From Patella vulgata (Eukaryota; Mollusca; Gastropoda; Patellidae), in the NCBI RefSeq assembly GCF_932274485.2, contig NC_065884.2, forward strand, positions 24,723,622 to 24,787,621: a DNA stretch of 64,000 nucleotides, in the 5' to 3' direction. The notes beneath the pieces were generated by a model. That model worked only from the letters and a program-made list of their open reading frames with translations. It made no database searches and was not told where the DNA came from. A program made the position numbers and the translations under genes. Of the stretch, positions 1 through 9,722 are shown in pieces. Positions within the stretch are counted from its first letter, which is position 1. Each line of letters starts with the position of its first letter.

Positions 1-298
1 TGTAATGCCGCTAGACGATTCTGAATATTAAAATATTCTAACTAATAAAATATGAGAAGATTAATACAAAAGACGACTTAATTACAAGCAGGATATTTTC
101 AGGTGATCTTGGAAGATGATCGATAAGTGGCATGGTAATAAAACATACATTCTCCAACCATAGCCATAGTATTAAATTGTAGCCTGTATTTTGGATAGAT
201 TTTAAACTGATTGATGATAAGAATGATCTACTTATCTTAAATCTAAGATCTAACAGCGGAGCAGCTGTTAGCTGGAGCACTCAGCGCTATACAAATTG

Positions 299-319
299 AT
301 TATTATTATTATTATTATT
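299..319. repeat. (ATT)n microsatellite
   Basis: A short run of TAT/ATT triplets. Simple repeat with no other signal. Confidence 0.9.
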
Positions 320-495
320 AAAAGCATGATGACTAAAACTGCAATTTCGAATCCTTCAATAGCCAAAGTTAAAACTCTTTTCTTGTTACAGAGCTTTCCT
401 TTCCTGAAGCAACTAAACAGAGTTAGAATTGGGACTGATTGCTGCAAACACACAAGAAGCTGGTTCAGAGTGTTTCACTGTCAATTCTGAATATT

Positions 496-1713
496 TAAAA
501 ATTCATTGAAAATCAATATACTTGTTCGTCTCAAGATCTTAAACTCTGTGTATCAATCTGAAGTCAATCGGATGATAACTTTAGCCTTCTGAGCGTCACA
601 AGGGCCATAACTTTGGCAGTAATTATCGGAAATCGTTGAAAATCAATAGGAATCTTCGTCTCATGACTTCAAACACTGTGTATAAATTTAAACTCAATCG
701 GATATTAACTTTAGCCTCTAGAGCATCCACAAGATTTTTAGAAGTGATCAAGGGCCATAACTCTGGCAGTAATTATCGGAAATCGCTGAAAATCAATAGT
801 CTTCTTCGTCTCATGACCTTAAACACTGTGTATAAATTGAAAGTCAATCGGATATTAACTTTGGCCTCTTGAGCGTCCACAAGATTTTTCAAAGTGATCA
901 AGGGCCATAACTCTGGCAGCAAATATTGGAAATCGCTGAAAATCAATAGGCTTCTTCGTCTCATGACCTTAAACAACGTATAAATTTAAAGTCAATCGAA
1001 TATTAACTTTCGCTTCTAGAGCATCCACAAGATTTTTTGAAGTGATCAAGGGCCATAACTCTGGCAGTAATTATCAGAAATCGCTGAAAACCAATAGGCT
1101 TCATCATCTTATGACCTTAAACACTGTGTATCAATTTAATGTCAATCGGATGTTAACTTTAGCCTCTAGAGCATCCACAAGATTTTTTGAAGTGATCAAG
1201 GGGCATAACTCTGGCAGTAATTATCGGAAATCGTTGAAAATCAATAGGTTTCTTCGTCGCATGACCTTAAACATTGTGTATAAATTTAAAGTCAATCGGA
1301 TATTAACTTTGGCCTTTAGAGCATCCACAAGATTTTTTTAAGTGATCAAGGGCCATAACTCTGGCAGTAATTATCGGAAATCGTTGAAAATCAATAGGCT
1401 TCTTCGTCTCATGACCTCAAACACTGTGTATAAATTTAAGGTCAATTGGATATTAACTTTGGCCTCTAGAGCGTCCACAAGATTTTTCAAAGTGATCAAG
1501 GGACATAACTCTGGCAGTAATTATCGGAAATCGCTGAAAATCAATAGGCTTCTTCGTCTCAAGACCTTAAACACTGTGTATAAATTTAAAGTCAATCAGA
1601 TATTAACTTTAGCCTCTAGAGTGTCCACAAGCAATTGTGGACGCCGGACGGACGGACGGACGGGGGCGACAATATACGACCACATTTCAATGTGGGCGTA
1701 TAAAAACACTAAG
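496..1713 (+). mobile_element. Pearl/Helentron-like element with ~150-bp tandem core
   Basis: About seven copies of a ~150-bp unit, each carrying a version of 'agggccataactctggcag' (near 605, 750, 900, 1050, 1200, 1350 and 1500), are followed by a terminal block. That block has 'caattgtgg', a GGAC tetranucleotide run (about 1644-1663), 'gggggcgacaatata' and a hairpin with arms ccacat/atgtgg at 1680-1695. This layout (tandem core, GGAC microsatellite, 3' hairpin) is that of pearl or Helentron-associated non-autonomous elements of molluscs. No convincing 5' terminus is visible, so the copy is 5' truncated. The open frames across the array are repeat translations, not genes. Class assignment is inference. 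Confidence 0.75.
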
Positions 1714-2190
1714 TATCTTTCAAGAATAATGAAAACTATGGAACTGAAACTGGTTATTTAGTTTTTATGTGTATGATAGATGTAATACAGAATAGAACTG
1801 CATAAGAAAATAGTTCACTAATTTTTGAATGTGGCAGAGATAGATCTCTGTGTGCAGAATGAATAACTATCACCAGAAAAAAAGCAAGGTGTGGTTTGTA
1901 CGTGGGCTGTGTATCTATCTATCTAGTTAAATAACTATAGTGACATTATAGGAGCAAAAAATTGAAATACATTCATCACTTCAAATGTTTATTCTCTTTG
2001 AAATAAGGATAAAATTAACCAAAATCATTAGTCTTTGCAAAGGGCAAAATAAATAGGATACATGTAGTTTAATATGATGAATATCTGTGGTGACATTTAC
2101 TTCTTGTATATGGTGGCTTTATCTATTTCATTATAATGTAATTCGAGACATAAACAAAACTGAAACTAAATTTAAGCTATAATTAAAGAT
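1714..2190. other. Intronic spacer, nothing recognised
   Basis: AT-rich sequence with no gene, RNA or element that I can support. It lies on the 3' side of GRK exon 3, presumably in intron 3 of that minus-strand gene. Confidence 0.5.
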
Positions 2191-2276
2191 AGGTTGTCAG
2201 GCAATAAAACATACACCCTCAGCACGGAGGGAGGAGACTGCAATATATGAATACATTTCCATGTGGGCATATGAAA
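2191..2276 (+). mobile_element. Core-less pearl-like element (fused ends)
   Basis: The left-end signature 'ttgtcaggcaataaaacata' runs within about 40 bases into the right-end signature 'gactgcaatatatgaa' and the hairpin 'acatttccatgtggg'. The tandem core seen in the neighbouring copies is absent. The same left end recurs at 2861 and 19272, and the same right end at about 3573 and 1660. Confidence 0.55.
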
Positions 2277-2859
2277 ATATTACATATAATTATCTATTCA
2301 TATATGATACAGATTTAACTTCAATTAATAAAGCATCAGAAATTTTACACATCTCCAAAAACCTAATTAGTTAAGATTGCCAATTGGGGGAAGGTATACA
2401 ATGCAAGCTCGATCATCCAAGTCATTATTAATTAACAAGATGTACTTGAAAATTGAAGAAAGCATGCAAATATATACTGTTCATGTTATTCCATAAAAAA
2501 ATCTTTAAAGGCTTGATGTGTCAATATCTAATAGGAATATCAGTCCAAAATTTCAGTATATATAAAGTTATGATTAATAGATATTTCATCAATCTATGCT
2601 GCTTGAGTGTAACAAGACACCGCCATCTTTTATTGGTAGTGGAGAAACCTGATGGGCCTAGTGTAAATCCAACTGAATTCAAGCCATGAGATTATCCAGC
2701 ATTGGCATTTTGATGCTTTTTTCATTAAATGTTAAATAACCAATCTAAGTGCATGTTTAGCATATATTAAGCAAATGATGCATCAAGCCTTAAATAAAAG
2801 CATTTTAATATAATAACCCACAAAATTATTCAGCAGTAAAATTTTGGTATAGTAAATTA

Positions 2860-3616
2860 TTGCCAGGCAACGAAACATACACCCACAGCGGCTAAGTCAT
2901 CCGGGCAGTCAGCAAGCTTTGTCGTATATTTTTTCTTTTGTCAGTAATGAAAACATTTACAACACAATAAAATTTGACTAGGAGTAACAACCCATTAAAT
3001 AATTATCAGAAGTCATTAGAATTTGTTTTAATTGTTCTCATGACCTTAAAGATCCACGGTGGCTAAGTGAGTAAGATGCTGACTCGCTAGCCTGGAGGTT
3101 GTGGGTTCAAACTCGGTGCTGGCATGGTTTCCCTTGTCAGTCGTGCAGGACGGAGGGCTGTCTAGTCATTTGGAAATTGTTAAAATCAAGACTTCTTCGT
3201 CTCATAACCGTAAACAATGTGTATAAATTTAAAATCAATTGGATAGTAACTTTGACCTCTGGAGATCAAGGGCCATAACTCTGGCAGTAATTATCGGAAA
3301 TCGTTTAAAATTAATAGGCATCTTTGTCTGATAATCACAAACACTGTGTATAAATTTAACTTTAGCCTCTAAAGCATCCACAAGATTTTTCTAAAGAGAT
3401 GAAGGGCCATTTATTTATCAGAAATTGTTGAAAATCAATAGGCATCTTTGTCTGATGACCTTAAATACTATGAATAAATTTAAAAATAATTGGATATTAC
3501 CTGTAGCCTCTAGAATGTTCCCAAGCAATTGTGGATGCCGGTCCAACATATGAACGGACAGATAGACGAGGGCGACTGCAATATACAACCACATTTCAAT
3601 GTGGGTGTATAAAAAC
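2860..3616 (+). mobile_element. Pearl/Helentron-like element, degenerate core, carrying a SINE fragment
   Basis: The left end 'tgccaggcaacgaaacatac' begins at 2861. Two to three diverged ~150-bp core units follow, with 'agggccataactctggcag' near 3269. The right end has 'caagcaattgtggatgcc', a decayed GGAC stretch and the hairpin 'ccacatttcaatgtggg' at 3589-3605. A tRNA-derived SINE head interrupts it at 3051-3170. Confidence 0.65.
3051..3170 (+). mobile_element. SINE (family B) 5' fragment, tRNA-like head
   Basis: 'ggtggctaagtgagtaagat' resembles a pol III A box and 'gggttcaaactc' resembles a B box, about 35 bases apart. Body sequence shared with the copies near 22.2, 50.0 and 63.1 kb follows ('cttgtcagtcgtgcaggacg', 'ctgtctagtcattt'). 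The 3' half is missing, so this is a fragment and not a functional tRNA. Confidence 0.65.
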
Positions 3617-4073
3617 AAGCAATGTACTAACGAACATTGACAGCAAGATTATTAATAGCAACAGAAATCAAAATACAGGATATTAAACACAGAACCCGGA
3701 AACAATTGACTGATAAAGTTCTTTACAATTCAGATCTAACATCAATTATTATCAAATTCAGAAAAATGTATAACTTTTATTCTGGTATGGACAAGAGTGA
3801 CAGACCTATTTCAAACATTGCAGTATGAAGAAGGTTAGTTGCAAATTTCATGTTTTTCTCCCAGAATTTATTGAACTTCTTTAAACCATATTCCTAAAGA
3901 ATCTGTAAAAGACTTATAAATCTGTATACACCTCACAATGTAATTCACAGATTATTCCCCTGGTATCAAGGTTTAAAAAAAAAACAGGCAATACTCTCCC
4001 TTCCACCAGAAAATGTCAAATAGCCATTTGGAAATGAAGCTGATATATTCCAGAAATCCAAAGGCAGTATAAA

Positions 4074-4366
4074 CATAGGCGTAGGAGCCGGGGGGGGCAT
4101 TTGCCCCCCAAAAAATTTATTTTCGGGCAATAAAAAATTCAACAACCTTTTTTTTTCTATTAACGTTTAGAGAAAAAATATAACTAACTTATTTCTATGA
4201 GATCCACACTGCCCGAAAAGTATTTTCTCATCTTTTTCTTGTCCACTGCATGCCCGAAAATATGCCCGAAGCTCTCTTATGATATGTATGCCCGAAAAAA
4301 CGGTATTGATTTCGGGCAATTTTCCCTTATGCCCCCCCTGAATTACTTTGAGCTCCTACGCCTATG
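4074..4366. mobile_element. hAT-type MITE with 8-bp target duplication
   Basis: The 293-bp element begins 'cataggcgtaggagc' and ends with its exact inverse complement 'gctcctacgcctatg'. Direct repeats AGTATAAA flank it at 4066-4073 and 4367-4374. An 8-bp target duplication with short terminal inverted repeats is the hAT superfamily pattern. Inside, the phrase 'gcccgaaaa' recurs several times and 'ggggggcatttgcccccc' forms a near-terminal palindrome. It is non-coding and non-autonomous. Confidence 0.85.
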
Positions 4367-4659
4367 AGTATAAAGTTAGTCAACCTTATGTAACATGATG
4401 CGACAGTTATAGCGTAACATACCAACATAAACTCCATCAGGCAGCATCTTTTTTACAAATATGCCAATCCTATGCCTTGACTACTGAGTAATCTCCATTT
4501 GCCGCTATGCTGGCAATATCTCTGGTTGTAAAGTCTCTGGACATTCAATGCTGAATTGCATCAGATCCAGAATATATCTGAGCATCTAAATATCCATATT
4601 ACTTTAAATATGGATGCATGCACAGCTAAGTATGAAAATTGATAGCGTTCATCCTATCA

Positions 4660-5040
4660 TGGTTCCAATGCTTCACAGCAAATTTTCCATAAAGAACACT
4701 AGCCTCCTCAGCATCAACAAGAAATTACTGAAAATCAATAGGTGTCACCAAATTCAATGCTGCACATCATAATAATCAAAAAGATCCATACATAATTAAA
4801 GCCTATTGGGTGAGCACCGGTTGGTACATGGAGAGAATATGCCAAGCCCGAGTCCATATCTCAGATCTTCACCAATTTTCATAATCATATTGACGCACAA
4901 CGTCAATCCATGAATTACTTTTAGAGTGAGCAAGTGTTGGTACATTCTGTTACTGGAAAGATTACTATAAGTCCATATTTCAGAGAGCAGAAGCAAAAAG
5001 TGAACGGACCAACGGACGGAAAAGGTGATTACAATTCTCG
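4660..5040 (+). mobile_element. Degenerate pearl-like core and 3' end remnant
   Basis: Weak matches to the family core ('caagaaattactgaaaatca' near 4720) and to its GGAC end ('aacggaccaacggacgg' near 5000). Boundaries are not defined and the copy looks old. Confidence 0.3.
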
Positions 5041-6116
5041 TCCATTCAATTGATATTCTTTATTTGCTTTCTTCATTTGTGCATTAATATTCTGAGAGAT
5101 ATATATATATATATATGTGACAGACAGCCACCACATTGATTTGCATATCATATGTCTGCTCAATAGCTTCCAATCAGTGGTTATTATTCACTTTACTTAG
5201 GTTAATTTGTAAAGAAATTGGCTAATTGCAAGTTTAATAAAGACAAATAAAGAGAAATCATATATAATTTGTTTTGTGTTTCATCAAGCAAAAGGTAATT
5301 CTTCCTATTTCTGTAAGATGATAGATATTACGCTAATTAACCTCTTCAATCATTCTGACTGTATACAAAGTAATTTCATGTATCCAAGACTGGTCTATGT
5401 TTGGCAATATTCTTTTATTGTCCTTTAGATCTGTAACAAAGTTTGTATATTTTATTTGTTATTGAATTTGATTTACAAGATTTCTTATTTATTATCACAG
5501 TGTATAGTTTGTTATTCAATCCTATTCAGTTCATTGCATAAAATATTGTTTAAACTATAACAAAATTAGTTTCGATTTTAAAAGAGCGTGTAACTCAATA
5601 GGGTTTAGTATTGGTTGATTTTAATAAATATTGATGTTGTTATCTTACTGTGGAAATATGGGCACTTGATATCCAATATCTAAGACACAATGAACATTTT
5701 AAAATCAGTTCCAGACGTCAGGTTCTCTATGGCCTTGAGCGTCATTTGTTAAATGTCCTGTATTTAATTTAACTATATTGAAAACTGAACAGGCCAAGTA
5801 ATAGAATATTTTGTAATTAATTGAACTGTCATAACTGACGCAAGAACAGCCCTGACAAAACTGATATTTTGAGAATAATTTATCAAGATTATTGGTGCTA
5901 AAGACATAATCATTTTGAGTGGATAAAAATATTCCAAAATTACATACATATTTTGAATTTTCATAAAGTTAAGATATAATGGTATGAAAAGTATGTTTAA
6001 ATGGTTTAAGATTAACAATTTTATTTATTTATCTAGTTTATAAACAGTTTCAAGCAGCTAAGTAGACTGAGCAGTCTATTTATTCATAGATAACAGATTT
6101 TTTTACCATAAACTCT

Positions 6117-6119
<3 letters not shown>
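5041..6119. other. Intronic spacer with an (AT)n run
   Basis: Contains an (AT)n run at 5099-5116. Sequence at about 5600-5720 faintly resembles part of the foldback element near 38.5-38.6 kb ('tgatatcca', 'aaacattttaa'). No gene recognised. Confidence 0.4.
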
Positions 6120-6156
<37 letters not shown>

Positions 6157-6348
6157 GGTTTAACATCCACTTCATAGAAACGGGACTAACACAAGGTTCA
6201 ATTTTATTTAAATAATTTGCTTACGCTTAGGGGTCTTTAGCAGTGGGAGAAAACTGGAGGACCTGGAGAAAACTCACGGGGTTGGACAGGCAACCCTACT
6301 CCTTGTCACGTACAACTCAATGACAGACTGTATGATACAGCACGCAAA
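6120..6348 (-). mobile_element. SINE family A copy (GA tail at left)
   Basis: An (AG)n run at 6121-6153 is followed by 'gggtttaacatccact' and the family body ('ggggtctttagcagtggga', 'ttggacaggcaaccctactc', 'cttgtcacgtacaac'). Read on the minus strand this is a body followed by a (CT)n tail. The tRNA-like head is damaged at about 6310-6348. Confidence 0.7.
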
Positions 6349-7938
6349 TACCCCATACTTGAAAATCAAAAGACTGTTCATCTCATAAACATAAAACACT
6401 ACATGCACATTTCAAAATTTTGCTATTTTGTTTACCTACAATTGGTAAAATATTTAGCATTGTCCCAATTTCATTTATATATTTTTTAGTGTTTTTTGCT
6501 TCTAAAAACTAAACATTAAACTGTATTTATTGTGTTTTATGGTTAAATTGTTGGGAATTCTAATTTCAATGCATGTAAATCGATAAGTAAATGCTTCATC
6601 CGATTAATTAAACTGTCAGTCACTCAAGACTAGCAAATATGACTCAAACATGAGCCCTAACTATAGCCTCTAGAAAGTCTACAAGATAACTCTGAAAGTA
6701 ATTACCAGAAATCACTGAAAATCTATAAGATTCTTCATTTTATAACCAGAACTCTAGAGTGGTTTTTTTTCTTGATCACAAATAATACTCTGCATAAATA
6801 TAGCCTATAAACTATACCCAAGATATTTTAAACTCATCAAGGGCAATAATTATGAAAGGGAATCCATTCATAAAAAAACCTAAGATATGACTAATTTGTC
6901 CTTATAATTATACAATAGATCTTATGGTTCATATCTAAATCATTTAACATGAATAATAAATGGATTGGGACCACCTTAATAATTTTAGACACAGTTGTAG
7001 CTTCTGTTATTAGGATAAACTCTGAAATCTCCACCCAGTACCCTATGTTCCACTTCAGAATTATGAACAAGTTTACAAAAGACATTGCACAACATTAAGA
7101 TTGAAAACATTAAAGTATGTTTTTCACACCCATAACATGCTGTGATTAGGTTGTTAACAAAGACCTGTGTATAAGATGAGGAAAGGTCATAGGTTAACTA
7201 TCAATATATTGAACCATTCCAAGCCAGTAATTGGTTATTCTGGTTGATTTCTGACAGATTTGAGTCTCATTACCAACTGTGAAAGTTGAAAGTAACCGAA
7301 TTTACAACTTAACAAAACTGAACATGGGCTCTGGGGCATGTGAAGTTCTGAGTAACAGAATTTGAAATACAAAATTAAAGGAGGTGCTGTGGTCCTACCA
7401 TATGAACTCCTTGTGAGAAACGTAAATGTTATCATCTTTTTAAAAAAAAAGACCAAAAGAACTGTATTCACGATTGCATTCATATCTGGAAAATGTTAAT
7501 AATACCACAAAATTGTTAAATCTATAAACTTTACCAGCTCACTTCTCACTGGAGTTATCTACTGAAATTGTAATTAAAGTTGTAATTATGACAGAAATGA
7601 TAATGAGGTGCGAGGACATGACTGTGAAAAGTGGTTAGGTCATCTACTATCTAATGTTAGAATGTCATTAGCACATATTACCTCTGTTATAATAAGCATC
7701 ATCTCTTCAAGGGTAGATAATTGATGCTAGTGGCATAACAATCTGTTATACAGAATCAAACACCTCCTTTTTGTCTGTGTTATAGATAACTCTTAATATT
7801 GCCACACACGATTCAAAGATCATATCATGTGCATAACGTGTATACGTGAGTCGCAAGGACAATGTTACAGTTAGGGTCAATTTAAAGATTGTATATACTG
7901 TGGTGCTGTCTTCTGTCCTAAAATACATTAACTGTGGA
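6349..7938. other. Intronic spacer with a weak core remnant
   Basis: A short stretch at about 6640-6750 resembles the ~150-bp pearl-like core ('gtaattaccagaaatcactg'). I recognise nothing else. Confidence 0.4.
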
Positions 7939-8142
7939 CAGAGCCAGATTTACCGATAGCCCACGAAGGCCATTGGCATAGGGTCCACAGGTATCTGGGG
8001 TGCCCACTGAAACCAATCTGGCATGCAGTGTGCCAGCATATAGGTTATATATTGGATACTGAAACATGCCAATATTTCTATAAATTTGGCGGCCCACTGA
8101 TGAGTTTGGTTTTGGGCCCATAGGTAGGTCAATCTGGCCATT
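7939..8142. mobile_element. hAT-like MITE
   Basis: 204 bp starting 'cagagccagatttacc' and ending with the imperfect inverse 'ggtcaatctggccatt'. Near-identical octamers flank it: ACTGTGGA at 7931-7938 and ACTGTGGG at 8143-8150. The size, ends and 8-bp duplication fit a small hAT derivative, but the terminal repeats are imperfect. Confidence 0.5.
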
Positions 8143-8275
8143 ACTGTGGGATGAGTTTGATATACTTTTGTTTCTAAGTCCTGTTCTACTGAAATTATTT
8201 ATTATATAAACTATTGGGCAAAAGAAAGTTGACACATGTAAATCCAGTTCTATCTAGAAAACATTTGACAAAATA

Positions 8276-8613
8276 TACTCTTCGAAAAAAAAAGTAGGAA
8301 ATATTCAGAAACAATACAAAACTGCGGAAATGCACTGCTGTTTTTATTAGAGGTAACCAGTGTATGTTAATAACAGGCCAATTGCATCCAATTGTCTTGA
8401 TGAGTAATTGCTCCACTAATCCTCAGACATTCAGCAATTCGTCGTGGCATGCTCCTAATCAACTGTCCAATCACGATTTGGGGCAATCTGACCCACTCCT
8501 CTTGCAGTGCCACGACCAATTCTTGCAGTGTTGAAGTTGACGAACACGTCTCTCGATCAAATTAAACGTAACACACTAAAGCAAAGATACGCTAAACAGT
8601 AAATTTTATGCAA
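8276..8613 (-). mobile_element. Fragment of a second Tc1-like family, inserted and internally deleted
   Basis: It starts with the terminal repeat 'tactcttcgaaaaaaaaagt', shared with the ends at 20091 and 49586/49766. On the minus strand 8420-8545 encodes a Tc1 C-terminus (LQEEWVRLP...IRSMPRRIAEC). At about 8545 it jumps to that family's 5' leader ('aaattaaacgtaacacacta', also at 19764). The central transposase is deleted and the far terminal repeat is missing. Confidence 0.7.
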
Positions 8614-9520
8614 GAACCGATAGAGCTTCTGAATGGCAAATTGCAAGAACGTTTCACTGCATTCCAACCTCAATCAGTCATCTCTTCTGGCAGTTTCAGC
8701 AAACAGGCCAAACTCAAGACTGACCAAAATGCAGAACGCCAAGGGTCACAACTCCAGCTGAAGACTGCTATATTCAGACAATTCACCTCCGAAACAGGCT
8801 TTTGACTGGGATGGCAACAGCGGCCACAGCATTGGGACAACACGCATTGTTGGTGTAAGAGCCTACTGCCTAGTTGGAGGAATGATCTTGTCCCCTCAAC
8901 ACCATCAGCGCAGGTTACAATGGACAAGAACTGTACATTGATGGCAGCAGCGTGATTTGCAACAGATGAAAGCCGCTTCAACCTGTTCACAAATGATGGC
9001 CAGGTTCGTGTTTATCACCATTGAGGAGAGATACTGGCACCTAACTGCACTCAAGATGTTCATCCTTATGATGGAGGTGGCAATTTTTTTGGAAAGAATT
9101 TGTGATCAGCAAAGAACAAGGGTTGTTATCATCTGTGGAAAACTGACTGGCCAAAGATACAGAGATGAAGTTCTGCAACCTGGGGCAGTGCCAAGAAAGC
9201 GTTACCATTTTGCAGCATGATAATGCCCAACCACATAAAACCAGACTGGAACGTGTTTATTTAAACAATGTTAATGTCCACACATTACCTTGGCCAGAAG
9301 GTTCTCCTGATATGAACCTATCTTGATCGCCAAATGACACCTCCTCTCGCAAACCAACATCAGCTTGAGCAAGCTTTATTGCAAGAATGGCAAAGGATTC
9401 CCAATGACGTCCATGAGGAGATGCGTTTTGGCATGTATCGATGCCAAAGGTGGCCACACACGCTACTAATGTTGTCTCTTGTCTGGACTTATTCAAGGGC
9501 TTCTCCTTGACTCATGTGTC
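8614..9520 (+). pseudogene. Tc1-like transposase pseudogene
   Basis: This is the degraded DDE transposase of the plus-strand Tc1 element. Recognisable pieces lie in different frames: an N-terminal helix-turn-helix region near 8650-8760 (VISSGSFSKQAK, then QLQLKTAIFRQF); 'RLQWTRTVHWWQQRD' at about 8913-8957; 'LTGQRYRDEVLQPGAVP' at about 9142-9195; 'HDNAQPHKT' (the DNAxPH motif around the second catalytic Asp) at about 9218-9245; 'LPWPEGSPDMN' near 9285-9320; and 'GGHTRY'-like sequence near 9450-9465. The frame changes at least at about 8805, 9080-9100 and 9200, and there is a stop just after SPDMNLS, where family members read NPIEH. The first ~25 codons are lost. It cannot encode an active enzyme. 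Confidence 0.8.
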
Positions 9521-9722
9521 AGTGTAATCATTTATCTAGACCCCATTGATCTTTAACACTGACTTGTGGCCAGTACAATATTGTTAATGTTTTGATTTTT
9601 GCTCCAGACATCAGAAACTTATTCCTCTCAATAAAATATTCATCGTTTAAATCAAAACTTTCTTCATCTTTTTTTATGGAATATGTAACCAGAGTGCCAA
9701 CTTTCTTTTGCCCAGTAGTTTA

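Larger units (their letters stand above)
8209..9720 (+). mobile_element. Tc1/mariner-type transposon, broken, with a second Tc1-like piece inside
   Basis: Terminal inverted repeats of 27 bp with two mismatches: 'aactattgggcaaaagaaag' at the left, and its inverse ending 'gcccagtagtt' at 9720. TA lies on both sides (8207-8208 and 9721-9722), the standard Tc1 target duplication. The plus-strand transposase remains as a pseudogene at about 8614-9520. Its 5' part has been replaced by a fragment of a different Tc1-like family at 8276-8613. Confidence 0.8.

Noticed and set aside
636-1761. Series of open reading frames (78-139 codons) with repeated 'GHNSGSNYRKSLKINRLLRL' peptide
   Set aside because: They are translations of the ~150-bp tandem units, with no start context, no splice signals and the same phrase in every unit. 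Not a repeat protein.
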